Positions 34,685 to 43,811 of a stretch of 64,000 nt of DNA are shown piece after piece. The stretch comes from Myxococcales bacterium. Its GTDB lineage: Bacteria > Myxococcota > UBA727 > JABDBI01. The notes below the pieces were generated by a model. It made no database searches, was not told the origin of the DNA, and was given only the letters and a program-made list of their open reading frames with translations. Both the position numbers and the translations under genes were made by a program. The stretch covers positions 1 through 64,000 of the forward strand of contig JAHFEG010000011.1 in the NCBI GenBank assembly GCA_023248595.1, in the 5' to 3' direction. Numbering within the stretch: position 1 is the stretch's first letter; every line of letters starts with the position of its first letter.

Positions 34685-35506
34685 ATGTTTTTGACGGATG
34701 TGTGTATGCGATGGATGTTAGCTTTTGTCTCAATTTTTCTCATGTCGTCCTGTTTTGTCACGCGCAGCGAAGGCGATCAGATGTTGGCTGATATGAGCCG
34801 GATCAAAGATGAAATTGCTTCCATGCAACGCGAGCGCTATGATTCTTTGCAACAAGTTAATAACCACATCAAAGACATTAAAAGTCGTACGTCCAGTCTT
34901 GAGAAAAATACTTTTAAACAAAATGCCGATACCAGCTTGGAAAAAGAAAAATTTGTCTCGGAAATTCAGCAACTGCGTGGGCAACTTGAAGAGACGCAGC
35001 ATCATTTGGGCGAAGTGCAGAGTTCAAAAGAGAGCGCAACTGCAGGAGCAGACGGGGTAGGCGCCAAAGATATGCCCCTTGATAAAGCGGATCATTTTGT
35101 CTTTGCCAAAAAATTCTACGATAACAAGCAATATGGTGAAGCCATTGCAGCATTGGATTCTTTTTTAGAGCGCTTTAAGGACGACAAACAATTTTTAAAT
35201 CAAGTCTTCTTTCTCAAGGGAGATGCTTATTTTGAGCAGGCAAAAAATGCCGATAAAGAGGCCGACAAAAAAGCATTATACAAGAAAGCTGTTTTATCTT
35301 TTCAAGAAGTTTTAACTCGATTTCCTAATTCGAATAAAGTGCCAGAGTCTTTATACAAAGTTGGCAATTCTTTAAGTGGAATGGGATTTCCCAAAGATGC
35401 GGCAGTTTTTTATGAAGAAATTATTAATAAGCACTCCAAAAGTTCTTTTGTAAAAGATGCCAAAGCAAAATTAGAAAAATTAAAATCTGGGAAGAAAAAA
35501 GCTTAA
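34685..35506 (+). CDS. cpoB: CpoB/YbgF-like cell division coordinator
   Basis: CpoB works in the periplasm with Tol-Pal to coordinate outer-membrane constriction and peptidoglycan synthesis. The 273-residue protein has a signal segment with SSC (MLAFVSIFLMSSC), suggesting a lipoprotein. A coiled-coil region at about residues 25-105 (the trimerisation part in YbgF) is followed by TPR units: FYDNKQYGEAIAALDSFLER, then LSFQEVLTRFPNSNKVPE and the closing DAAVFYEEIINKHSKS. The start may be at 34685 or 34706. It follows the pal-like gene and abuts the addB-like start with no gap. Confidence 0.88.
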   Translation: MFLTDVCMRWMLAFVSIFLMSSCFVTRSEGDQMLADMSRIKDEIASMQRERYDSLQQVNNHIKDIKSRTSSLEKNTFKQNADTSLEKEKFVSEIQQLRGQLEETQHHLGEVQSSKESATAGADGVGAKDMPLDKADHFVFAKKFYDNKQYGEAIAALDSFLERFKDDKQFLNQVFFLKGDAYFEQAKNADKEADKKALYKKAVLSFQEVLTRFPNSNKVPESLYKVGNSLSGMGFPKDAAVFYEEIINKHSKSSFVKDAKAKLEKLKSGKKKA

Positions 35507-38470
35507 ATGAATTCAGTTTGTCTTTACGTTGTTAGAAGTCGTCAGCATCTTCAAGACAAGATTCGTTTAGAAAAAGAATATTCTTATGCCATGACGGTCT
35601 CTGATTTTTTTGATCAGATTCGTCTAGTCACTTTTATGGAAAATGGCAACGTGCAAGGCGATAATGCAGCGTTGCCATTGATCGCAGCTGAACTTTTAGC
35701 GCAAGAAGATGGACAGCATTTTATGCTTGCGCATCATTATGCAGGATTGTTTCGCGAGGCTGTTCAGGGATTATCTTCACCTCATGAAATTTGGGAAAGG
35801 CTTTTACGAAACGAAGAAAATCTAAGGTCTCAATCATGTGCCAATTGTCATGGATTCCAGACCAAGTCTGGAATGATAAATTATATAGCAATATTTTCTT
35901 GTTTAAATCAAATGGCTTTACGCATGAGCGATCTGGGAAAAATCGACAAAGAAACCGCACTTCGTCATGCGCTTGAGGGCCTGCAGCAAAAAAAACGCTT
36001 GCCATCTTTTTTGCAAAAATTTTTCTCAGTGACTTTGGTTGATTTAGACCTGACTTTTTTAGAGCAAAAAGTCATTGATCGGTTGATCGAGCTTGGTTTA
36101 GTGGTGCAGCAGGCTGTGTCTGCTGTTGTCAGTGAAAGCCCGGTGACACAGAATCTTCGTGAGCACGTGCATATTCACTTAGCCAACGACATTGTGAAAG
36201 AAGCACGTTGGCTGGCTGGTTTGATTGCTCAGATTCGCTTAAACAAAGAAAAAACCCCGAGCATTGCCGTTGCATTACGCACGTTAGATGAACGCGCGTT
36301 ATTTTTTAAAGATGCCTTAGCGTTGCAGGGCATTTCGGTCCACGATAACAGAAGTCGTAAACTCTCAGAGGTGGTGAGCGGGCGTCTGCTTTTAGATTTA
36401 TTATATGCGACAGCCAAACAGTTTCCCAAAGAAGACGTTATTTCTATTTTATCTTGCCCAGCGTACCAAGAGGCTGAGAAGCTCAAATTTTCGATAGCAG
36501 ACATGCTTGACTATTTTAAAAAAGTCGGCATTCGCAATGACGTTGAAGATGAAAAAACACTAGACGGAGCCTATGTGCACCGTTTGCAACGCTTAAAACA
36601 TGCCGCGCCTTCTTCGGAGCGTCAAGAGTGCATTCAAAATGTTATCGATGGTGTTTCTCAATTGCTGTTTGTCAAAACCATCATTCCCAAACGCGCAAGT
36701 TTAAAAAATTATACGCGTGTTCTTATGGAACTCATGGATAGCCAAATTGTTTCGAGTGCAGAAGGTTTTCAAAAAATCAAAGAAAAGTTACTGTACATGG
36801 AATCCGTTTTTAGTATTTCGACAAGCGAAGTTTCTCTTTTAAGTTTTACCAAATGGTTTCAAAAAATCTTAGGCCAAACTAATTTTTCAAAACCAGGCAC
36901 GCAAGATGCCAATGCTGTTGAGCTGGTTGCTTTGCCTGATCTTTTTGGTCGGCAATTTGATTATGTGGCTGTGGTTGATATGGTGCATGGTCGTTTGCCC
37001 AAAAATACCGACAAGGATCCACTGCTTCAGGATGCAGATCGCACTGAGCTTAATCGTCTACTTGAGCGTTCGGTGTTTCGTTTAAGCGAAGACCTAAGTG
37101 GGAATGAAGATGTCGCAGGATTGCCTTCTTTGCAGGCATTGGAAAGAAAGTGGTGGCATGGTGCTCTAAAATCAGCACAGCAAGGCTTGATACTGACTTC
37201 ATCAAGGCAAGATCAAAGCAAACGCGATCAGGCACAAAGCGAATATTTTGAGGAGGCATTGCGATCCTTTGGGCAAGAAAAGACGCCTGTAGCTTTGGAC
37301 CGATTAGAGTCGCGTATTTCTCAAGCCACATATTGGACAAAAACAGGTGAAAAAAGTCAGCTGAATTTGAGCGAAATCCAAACGTTGCAGCTTTACTCTC
37401 AGATGCGTCAACAGCGCGAACAATTTTTTCAAAAAGAAAAAGATGCCAATCTTTTGGATGTCACCAATGTGTTTTCATTTAAAATCAATGAAGATGTTTT
37501 TCGTCGGCGTTTTTCTAGTCAATTAGGTTTAACGCCAGAGAGACCATTGAGTTATACCCGAATCGAAGGGTTAGCCCGCTGTCGATTTAAGGGCTTTGTC
37601 GAAGGTATGCTGAAAGTCGATGCGCGTCAAGCTGCAGGCAACGATATGGATGCCAGAGTTTTAGGGCGTTTGGCGCATGAAGTGCTCGAAGTTTTTTATA
37701 AAAACCATGGCACGATTGAACACCGCGAAGTGAATCAAAAAGATCGTGCTCATTTGACTGCGATTTTGTACCAACGTGCCCAGCGTTACCTAGAAGCCGA
37801 AGCGGCGGGGCACCAAGCTGTTTTGCGTGCCTATGTCGCTTGGTTAAATACTGCGCTGCTTCGCCTTATTTCTAATTTGGCAAAAAACCCGCCTGTGCCA
37901 GATGTATACCCCAAAGCATTTGAATTGGCGGTGGGTTTAAACAGGGGAGAAGTCGACTCTTTTTTAGGGGCAATCCCGATTCAAGTAGGGCCGGAAACAC
38001 TATATTTTGGTGGCATACTTGATCGCGTCGATGAAGGTGAGCATGCGCGTGTTGTTGTGGATTATAAAATTTCCAACACAGCGAATATTCGCCGTAAGTT
38101 AGACGAAAAACAAGTTTTACTGTCCCATTTTCAATTGCCACTTTACTTGAGGTTATTGGAACATCATCGGCCAACAATAGCATCTAAAGAATTGTTGGGG
38201 TATTTGGTTTCCATTGCCGATGGCACGGTTAGCCCCATTCTTGGTCGCCAGCGCGTTAAAGATTTGCGCAGACGCATTTTAGATGATGCCGCTTCTGATG
38301 GCCTGGCTGCTTCGTTGCATGAACTATTGTATCCTGTTTTGGCGGGCGCGGTGCCTGCAGATGTGAGTGAGCGGTGCGATGATTGCCGACTGAAACGTGT
38401 CTGTCGTGTTCCTTCGCGAGTGACTTCTTTGGCTGCAGAAGTCATGGAAGAAGAAGTGGGGGCACTATGA
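35507..38470 (+). CDS. addB: AddB-like helicase-nuclease subunit
   Basis: The protein (987 residues) should pair with the downstream AddA-like helicase to process DNA double-strand breaks. The N-terminus is a degenerate helicase region. The C-terminal third is a PD-(D/E)XK nuclease: RIEGLARCRFKGF with an iron-sulfur cysteine, LGRLAHEVLEVFY, the catalytic VVDYKISN and a terminal CDDCRLKRVC with the remaining cluster cysteines. A palindromic repeat adds roughly residues 115-124 (from CHGFQTKSGMIN). The stop and the AddA start overlap by 4 bp. The pairing and cluster argue for AddB rather than RecC or RexB. Confidence 0.87.
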   Translation: MNSVCLYVVRSRQHLQDKIRLEKEYSYAMTVSDFFDQIRLVTFMENGNVQGDNAALPLIAAELLAQEDGQHFMLAHHYAGLFREAVQGLSSPHEIWERLLRNEENLRSQSCANCHGFQTKSGMINYIAIFSCLNQMALRMSDLGKIDKETALRHALEGLQQKKRLPSFLQKFFSVTLVDLDLTFLEQKVIDRLIELGLVVQQAVSAVVSESPVTQNLREHVHIHLANDIVKEARWLAGLIAQIRLNKEKTPSIAVALRTLDERALFFKDALALQGISVHDNRSRKLSEVVSGRLLLDLLYATAKQFPKEDVISILSCPAYQEAEKLKFSIADMLDYFKKVGIRNDVEDEKTLDGAYVHRLQRLKHAAPSSERQECIQNVIDGVSQLLFVKTIIPKRASLKNYTRVLMELMDSQIVSSAEGFQKIKEKLLYMESVFSISTSEVSLLSFTKWFQKILGQTNFSKPGTQDANAVELVALPDLFGRQFDYVAVVDMVHGRLPKNTDKDPLLQDADRTELNRLLERSVFRLSEDLSGNEDVAGLPSLQALERKWWHGALKSAQQGLILTSSRQDQSKRDQAQSEYFEEALRSFGQEKTPVALDRLESRISQATYWTKTGEKSQLNLSEIQTLQLYSQMRQQREQFFQKEKDANLLDVTNVFSFKINEDVFRRRFSSQLGLTPERPLSYTRIEGLARCRFKGFVEGMLKVDARQAAGNDMDARVLGRLAHEVLEVFYKNHGTIEHREVNQKDRAHLTAILYQRAQRYLEAEAAGHQAVLRAYVAWLNTALLRLISNLAKNPPVPDVYPKAFELAVGLNRGEVDSFLGAIPIQVGPETLYFGGILDRVDEGEHARVVVDYKISNTANIRRKLDEKQVLLSHFQLPLYLRLLEHHRPTIASKELLGYLVSIADGTVSPILGRQRVKDLRRRILDDAASDGLAASLHELLYPVLAGAVPADVSERCDDCRLKRVCRVPSRVTSLAAEVMEEEVGAL
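35851..35876. repeat. Palindromic repeat half-unit inside addB-like gene
   Basis: ATTCCAGACCAAGTCTGGAAT forms a hairpin of eight base pairs around a short loop and is bounded by TGG and GATA. It matches the second half of the thiL repeat in plan, and is translated in frame. Confidence 0.75.
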
Positions 38471-41400
38471 ATACCGTTGTTGTTGCCGGTGCCGGCGCAG
38501 GTAAAACATATGCATTGGTGCAAGAGTATATTTCAGCATTGCTGGGATTTCACGACACCAAAGATCGTTTACATCCTTCGCAAATTCTAGCAGTCACGTT
38601 TACCGAAAAAGCCGCCGCCGAAATGCGCACACGAGTAACTTCGAAATTACTACAGCTAGCGCGGGATAAAGTTTTCGATGATTGGATCATCGAGCGTGCG
38701 CAATTGTTTGGTGTGGAATTACCTGAGGCTTCAGAATTACGCGCCATCAGCCACAGTATTTTATCTGCTCCTATTTGCACATTTCATTCTTTTGCTTCGC
38801 AAATTATTCGAGACTATGCAGGTGCTGCGCAGATTGATCCTGAATTTTCTCTACTTGCGCCCTTAGATGAAAATGATGTGGCTCTTGATATGGCTGAGGC
38901 TGTCATTATTGATGCTTTGGCTGATGGCGTCGATAATGTTGATCGCTTGGTGACCCGTTTTCAATTGCGAAAGTTTGGCGACGCTAAAGGCCTTTGTGAT
39001 AATTTGGTGAGTTTGTATCAGCAGCTTTCAGAACACGGTATGTCGCCTTTAGAAGTCCAAGGGAATTTGGCAATTAGTGAAAAAGTTTTTGGTGAAGACA
39101 AAGAAATTTCAAGACTGATTGGCCAAATCAAAAGTGCCATTGGTGAGTTTCGCCAGACCAAGCTCACGGGCAATGCCCTGATGCGTATCGAGCAAGTTGA
39201 AAGTGCTTTGCAAATTTTGTTGAGTATGTTGCATCAAGAGGATGATTTAGAAATTAAATTATCTTCGGCATACAAAGAATTGCGCGCCTGCGTCAGCGGT
39301 CGGTTCGGCAATGATGAATTGCGCCAATCTTTAGTGAAAGCCATTGTTTCTTTGGGAAGCTATTTGTGTTTTGTCTTAACCACACGGGATGCAAAAACGA
39401 TTTGTTTTTTACTAGAACGATTTTTTGCTCGCTTTGATGCTTATAAAACCCATTTTGCTGTCCTGGGATTTGGCGATTTACTAAAAAGGGCGCGCCTGAT
39501 TCTTCGAGAAAATTTAAGCGTCCGCAAAAGTGTTCAAGAACGCTTTCGACGTATTTTGGTCGACGAGTTTCAAGACACAAGTCCTTTGCAGGAAGATTTA
39601 GTTGCGCTTTTGTGTGAAGATTCCACACAGCTAACCACACTTCTACCCAATGAACGGGCCATGTCGAAGGTTTTTTTAAAAAAAGACGTACTTTTTGTGG
39701 TGGGGGATCCTAAGCAAAGCATCTATGGATTTCGTGGCGCTGATGTTCAATTATTTAATCATACTTTAAATACTGTGACGAAAGGATCTGCGCATCAACC
39801 TGCAACTGGTCAGCGAACAACATTGCAATTGTGTCGCCGTTCTCAAGGGTCTGCTGTCGAGCTGGTCAATTTAGTCGGACGGGCGACTTTGGCTAGCCCT
39901 AGCGACGGTGTCACTTTTGCTGCAGAAGATTGTTTGGCAGCATTAAAGCCTGCGCTTGGATATGCTGGGGCGATTTGGAAAGCGGATATATTATCGCAGC
40001 ATCATAAAGAAAGCGCGATAGCCGATGTCTTGGCGGCCCAGGTCAAAAAATTAATTAGCGATGAAAATGCCTCTTTAGAAGATATCGTTGTTTTAGTGCG
40101 CCGTGTTAAATCGGCTTTGCCAATTGTCGCAGCCTTGCAGCGTTTTGGGATTGCTGCTCGCATTTATGGCGGTGAAGGATTTTTTGCGCGAACTGAAGTG
40201 ATTGATATTTTGGCAGCACTAAAATTATCAGTAGATGAAGACGATGAACTGGCAACTTTGACGGTATTGCGCTCACCTTTTGTGGCCATGTCAGATGCGG
40301 ATTTGGTTTCAATTCTGGACAGCATAGAAGATTGGAAAGGTGGCGTTCGTTTCTCGCAAATCTTAGCGGCGTTGGAAAAAGCAAACGTGGGCGAAGATAT
40401 CAAAGCAAGAATGACTGCATTTGCGGGATTAATACGACATCTGCGTGCAAAATTTGGAGAAATTTCAGTAGCCCAAGCAATCGATCGGTTGCTCGAGGAA
40501 GGGCAATATGGTTTAGCGATTGCCGTTGAGCCTGATGTTGATGATCGATTGGCCAATATTTTAAAATTGCGTTCCATGTGTATTGGTTTTTTGAGCGATG
40601 GGGTACGACGGATACGTCAATTGTGGGAACGATTGGATAACCCACCCAAAGAAAGCTTGGCAGAAAATTTAGATGCCGAGGCGAATGCGGTGCGGCTGAT
40701 GACGATTCACCAATCAAAGGGTCTTGAATATCGATTTGTGATTTTAGCAGATACCTTAAGCTCCGATCCAAATGACACGGATGACATCAGTTTTTCACCA
40801 CATGTGGGCTTGGCTGTGACTAATAAGGGTCGTCCTATTGCTGTTTGTGCACCGCAAACGCAAGATGAAAAACAATACGCACCGACACCAATTGATTTGG
40901 TCAGACAGAATAAGAAAAAAGCTTCGGAGTCAGAATTAGCCCGGCTTTTATATGTGGCTTTGACTCGGGCGAAAGAGCGAATTTTTTTTATGGATGTGCA
41001 AGTTGACGGTGAGAAAGTGACAGATCGAGGTGTGAATCTGCGCCGCTTACTTTATCAAGGCCGTGATTTAGATCCTAAACGTTTTGATGTCTTGATGCCA
41101 ACGGAAATTATCAAACCCTACGAGTCCATTGTAAATGTGTACGCACCCGGTGTGGTCATGCCGGCGCCAAAACCGCATCTGTTTTTTGAACAACCTACTT
41201 CAAAAAATCGCATCACTGCGAGTCAAATTTCCAATTCCCCTCGTCATTGCGAGCCAGAAGCGAAGCAATCCAGTGAATTGCAGTCAGACTGTGTGGCCAC
41301 GTCGCTTACAGCTCCTCGCCATGACGAGAATGACAAGAATAAAACACCCAAAACCACGACGGCAAAAATGGGAAGCTTGGCCCATCAGTTAATATCAGCT

Positions 41401-41856
41401 GTTGGCATGCAAATGACCAAGCAAACATCCTTGCAAGAGATATCTATTTTCTTAGAGGCGACAGTGCGTCGTCTGGGATTATCGCCTCTGGATCCTGAAG
41501 TATCTTTGATTATGGATGCTTGTCAAAAAACGCTCGAGGGTTTTGTGATGGGACTAATTGAAGAAAACTATTTACTGCAATTTGAGGCACCGATTTATTT
41601 AGAACAGGATGATTCTGTTTTAGAGGGATTCGCCGATTTAGTAGCATCCCATGCATCAAAATGCTTGATCATTGATTTTAAATCATCTGCCTATACCGCT
41701 AAAAGTGCGGCGACGCACAGGCAGCTTTCTGCTTATGCGGCAGCACTGCAGCCTCGCATGCAAGTACCAATTTCGTTTGCTGCTTGCGTGATTGGCGAAA
41801 CGTCGTCTTTACATCCCTCTGACACGTCTCCAAGTTTCAATATCTTTGACACGTAA
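38467..41856 (+). CDS. addA: AddA-like UvrD-type helicase-nuclease
   Basis: A superfamily-1 helicase (1129 residues) with Walker A AGAGAGKTYALV right after the start, motif II VDEFQDTSPLQEDL, motif III VGDPKQSIYGFRGAD, then HQSKGLEYRFVIL and YVALTRAKERIFF. The C-terminal nuclease has DFKSSAY. Together with the AddB-like partner it should resect broken ends for RecA loading. ATG 38467 overlaps the AddB stop as ATGA. An 87-bp repeat is inserted in frame at about residues 925-953, in the linker before the nuclease. The 3' end overlaps the convergent MBL gene by 48 bp, and the C-terminus after SFAACVIG may be drifted. Confidence 0.9.
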   Translation: MNTVVVAGAGAGKTYALVQEYISALLGFHDTKDRLHPSQILAVTFTEKAAAEMRTRVTSKLLQLARDKVFDDWIIERAQLFGVELPEASELRAISHSILSAPICTFHSFASQIIRDYAGAAQIDPEFSLLAPLDENDVALDMAEAVIIDALADGVDNVDRLVTRFQLRKFGDAKGLCDNLVSLYQQLSEHGMSPLEVQGNLAISEKVFGEDKEISRLIGQIKSAIGEFRQTKLTGNALMRIEQVESALQILLSMLHQEDDLEIKLSSAYKELRACVSGRFGNDELRQSLVKAIVSLGSYLCFVLTTRDAKTICFLLERFFARFDAYKTHFAVLGFGDLLKRARLILRENLSVRKSVQERFRRILVDEFQDTSPLQEDLVALLCEDSTQLTTLLPNERAMSKVFLKKDVLFVVGDPKQSIYGFRGADVQLFNHTLNTVTKGSAHQPATGQRTTLQLCRRSQGSAVELVNLVGRATLASPSDGVTFAAEDCLAALKPALGYAGAIWKADILSQHHKESAIADVLAAQVKKLISDENASLEDIVVLVRRVKSALPIVAALQRFGIAARIYGGEGFFARTEVIDILAALKLSVDEDDELATLTVLRSPFVAMSDADLVSILDSIEDWKGGVRFSQILAALEKANVGEDIKARMTAFAGLIRHLRAKFGEISVAQAIDRLLEEGQYGLAIAVEPDVDDRLANILKLRSMCIGFLSDGVRRIRQLWERLDNPPKESLAENLDAEANAVRLMTIHQSKGLEYRFVILADTLSSDPNDTDDISFSPHVGLAVTNKGRPIAVCAPQTQDEKQYAPTPIDLVRQNKKKASESELARLLYVALTRAKERIFFMDVQVDGEKVTDRGVNLRRLLYQGRDLDPKRFDVLMPTEIIKPYESIVNVYAPGVVMPAPKPHLFFEQPTSKNRITASQISNSPRHCEPEAKQSSELQSDCVATSLTAPRHDENDKNKTPKTTTAKMGSLAHQLISAVGMQMTKQTSLQEISIFLEATVRRLGLSPLDPEVSLIMDACQKTLEGFVMGLIEENYLLQFEAPIYLEQDDSVLEGFADLVASHASKCLIIDFKSSAYTAKSAATHRQLSAYAAALQPRMQVPISFAACVIGETSSLHPSDTSPSFNIFDT
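41241..41327. repeat. 87-bp palindromic repeat inside addA-like gene
   Basis: The ends TCGTCATTGCGAG and CTCGCCATGACGA are near-perfect inverted repeats. The length is 29 codons exactly and the frame stays open. The peptide begins RHCEPEAKQSS, a text often seen where the GTCATTGCGAG-type repeat is translated in other bacteria. Confidence 0.82.
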
Positions 41857-42516
41857 CATGGCATTGGTTTTACGGACATCTGATAGAGGTGCGTGTTCAC
41901 CACCATAAGCATGGCCCGGATATAAAATGGTGTCGCTGGGTAAAGTGTTTAGGCGCTGGGTCAATGTGTAGTACATATCGTCGGAATTTCCGCCGGGTAA
42001 ATCGACACGTCCGCAGCCATTTAAGAAAAGTGTATCGCCAGAAACCAAAGCATTTTTGAGCCGAAAACACATGGAGCCTGGAGTGTGTCCTGGTGTATGC
42101 AAAAGTTCGATTTCTATATCGCCTACTTTTACCACATCGCCCGACTCGTGTTTGCAAATATCAGAATCAGAAATGCCAGTCACTTTTTTGACGCCGTCAG
42201 CTTCTAATTGATGAGCATGCACTTTGCAGGGGTTAATTTTCATTAAGGTCGATAAGCCATCGATATTGAGCCCAAAAATATTGCCGCCAATATGGTCAGG
42301 ATGATAATGGGTGGCCAGGGCGCCAACAATTCGCATGTCATCTTTCTGGGCGATATCGACTATTTCTTGAACTTCCCAAGCAGGATCAACAACAACGCAC
42401 TCGCCAGTTTTTTTATCACCAATCAGGTAGATGAAATTTTCCATTTTAGAGGCAAAGGGATTCTTAAGTCCAAAATCACGTCCACCTAAAAGTTGCTTGA
42501 AATAAAGCTGTGTCAT
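41809..42516 (-). CDS. MBL-fold hydrolase (glyoxalase II / persulfide dioxygenase-like)
   Basis: The 235-residue protein has the metal motif THYHPDHIGG (HxHxDH), a second-shell HTPGHTPGSMCF, LVSGDTLFLNGCGRVD with the bridging Asp, and late PGHAYGGEHAP. This arrangement resembles the glyoxalase II/ETHE1 group that hydrolyses glutathione thioesters or oxidises persulfides. The GCGRVDLPGG stretch is shared with ETHE1-like proteins. The ATG follows GAGG at five bases. It overlaps the addA-like 3' end by 48 bp on the opposite strand. Confidence 0.9.
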   Translation of the reverse strand: MTQLYFKQLLGGRDFGLKNPFASKMENFIYLIGDKKTGECVVVDPAWEVQEIVDIAQKDDMRIVGALATHYHPDHIGGNIFGLNIDGLSTLMKINPCKVHAHQLEADGVKKVTGISDSDICKHESGDVVKVGDIEIELLHTPGHTPGSMCFRLKNALVSGDTLFLNGCGRVDLPGGNSDDMYYTLTQRLNTLPSDTILYPGHAYGGEHAPLSDVRKTNAMLRVKDIETWRRVRGM

Positions 42517-42574
42517 AAATACCTCAAATTTAACTTCGAGATAGCATAAAACAATTTTTACAGATCGCTATAAA

Positions 42575-43669
42575 TTATTTTTTAGCGCACTGGTTACCAA
42601 TTGTCCAAATGCATCCTTCTGGATCAGTGCTACAGCTTTCTTCGTATAAAATATCTTTGCATGCTAATTTAGGGCAGACCGCCTTGCTTGTATCGTCGAG
42701 CGTACAGTTAAATGAAGGCATGTAAGTATTGCACAGATCGCAAATTTGCGTTTTTAAGTTATTCGCTAGTGGAGTAAAACCAAATGAATCGTTGCATAGA
42801 TCTGTAATTGTTTTTCCTGCCAATTTTTTTTCTAACCCATCTAATGTCCAAATGAGTCCAGCACAGATAACTGACGATAATAGAGCACCTGTCCCCAACG
42901 ATAAACCAGCGATAGCTGCCATACATCCTGCTTTTTTAAATTCGCCAACGGCCAATCCCGAACAGGTTATCTTATTAATCAAAAAATTAGCCGTCGCTTT
43001 GCAAGTGTAGCAACTGCTAACGTAAATTTTATATGTTTCTTGGGCAAAATTTTCAACAGCAGCCATGTATTGATCCAATGTTTCTCCTGCGACGGTGGTC
43101 ACCTGATCAAAGGCGCTTTGCAGCGTGCTAAACCAAGCGGTGTACCCCCCATCATCTGCTGCCAGAGAAGAAAAAGTGGCAGTATAACATTTAGAGCTGA
43201 CTGTGGGTTCCATACCAAATGCAGGAGTAAGGGCTTCTAGATGATTTGTAGTGATTAACTGTCTAGCATCGTCACCAGAGTTAGCGGTTTGGCAAGCTAG
43301 TAAATTAATGGAATCAGCAGAAATTTCCTTAGAGGCCAGTTCAATCTTAATGGTGGGGTAGGCTGGATTGATAGGATGAGTAGCCTCTACTGTGACAATA
43401 TCTCCAGACTCTGTGCCGACAAAGTGATGGGTGATTTTATGATTAAAATCTTTGTTGGGACATTGTTTGGCGGTGAAGAGCGTTGGTTCTTTTAAATTAC
43501 CGGGCTTAACACTAAATGCCCATTGCTCAAACTTGAACTCGCCGCCATCAGGACCAAGGATAAAGGGAGTACCGGGCAGGCATCCTTCTTGATCAAGAAG
43601 TGGCTGGCTACTGCATGAGACTATTAATAAAATCAAACAGGTTAGAATTGATCCGCACAGCAATTTCAT
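42575..43669 (-). CDS. Cys-rich lipoprotein of unknown function
   Basis: I start it at ATG 43669, preceded by GAGGGG seven bases upstream; an earlier in-frame ATG would place 12 residues before the signal. The signal peptide MKLLCGSILTCLILLIVSCS ends in a good lipobox (IVSC). Residues about 30-130 contain GPDGGEFKFEQWAFSVKPG, a pattern like the ZU5-type domains of extracellular proteins. A hydrophobic segment at about 255-285 follows, and the C-terminus is rich in paired cysteines (CDLCNTYMPSFNC; CSTDPEGC). It is probably on the cell envelope. Nothing more can be said of function. Confidence 0.68.
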   Translation of the reverse strand: MKLLCGSILTCLILLIVSCSSQPLLDQEGCLPGTPFILGPDGGEFKFEQWAFSVKPGNLKEPTLFTAKQCPNKDFNHKITHHFVGTESGDIVTVEATHPINPAYPTIKIELASKEISADSINLLACQTANSGDDARQLITTNHLEALTPAFGMEPTVSSKCYTATFSSLAADDGGYTAWFSTLQSAFDQVTTVAGETLDQYMAAVENFAQETYKIYVSSCYTCKATANFLINKITCSGLAVGEFKKAGCMAAIAGLSLGTGALLSSVICAGLIWTLDGLEKKLAGKTITDLCNDSFGFTPLANNLKTQICDLCNTYMPSFNCTLDDTSKAVCPKLACKDILYEESCSTDPEGCIWTIGNQCAKK

Positions 43670-43811
43670 GGCAAGCCCCTCTTTTTTAAAAACCAGCTCA
43701 ATCATATTTTAAGGGGTTATCGAAATGCAACGTCAATGGCTTTTTAATTAGTTCTGAATACAAAAGTTTCATATTTGCCAGAACACGAGATAAGCTATAT
43801 TCTGCGAAAAT

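Noticed and set aside
38163-38523. Frame antisense to the AddB/AddA junction
   Set aside because: No start site or family; it is a shadow of two strongly supported genes.
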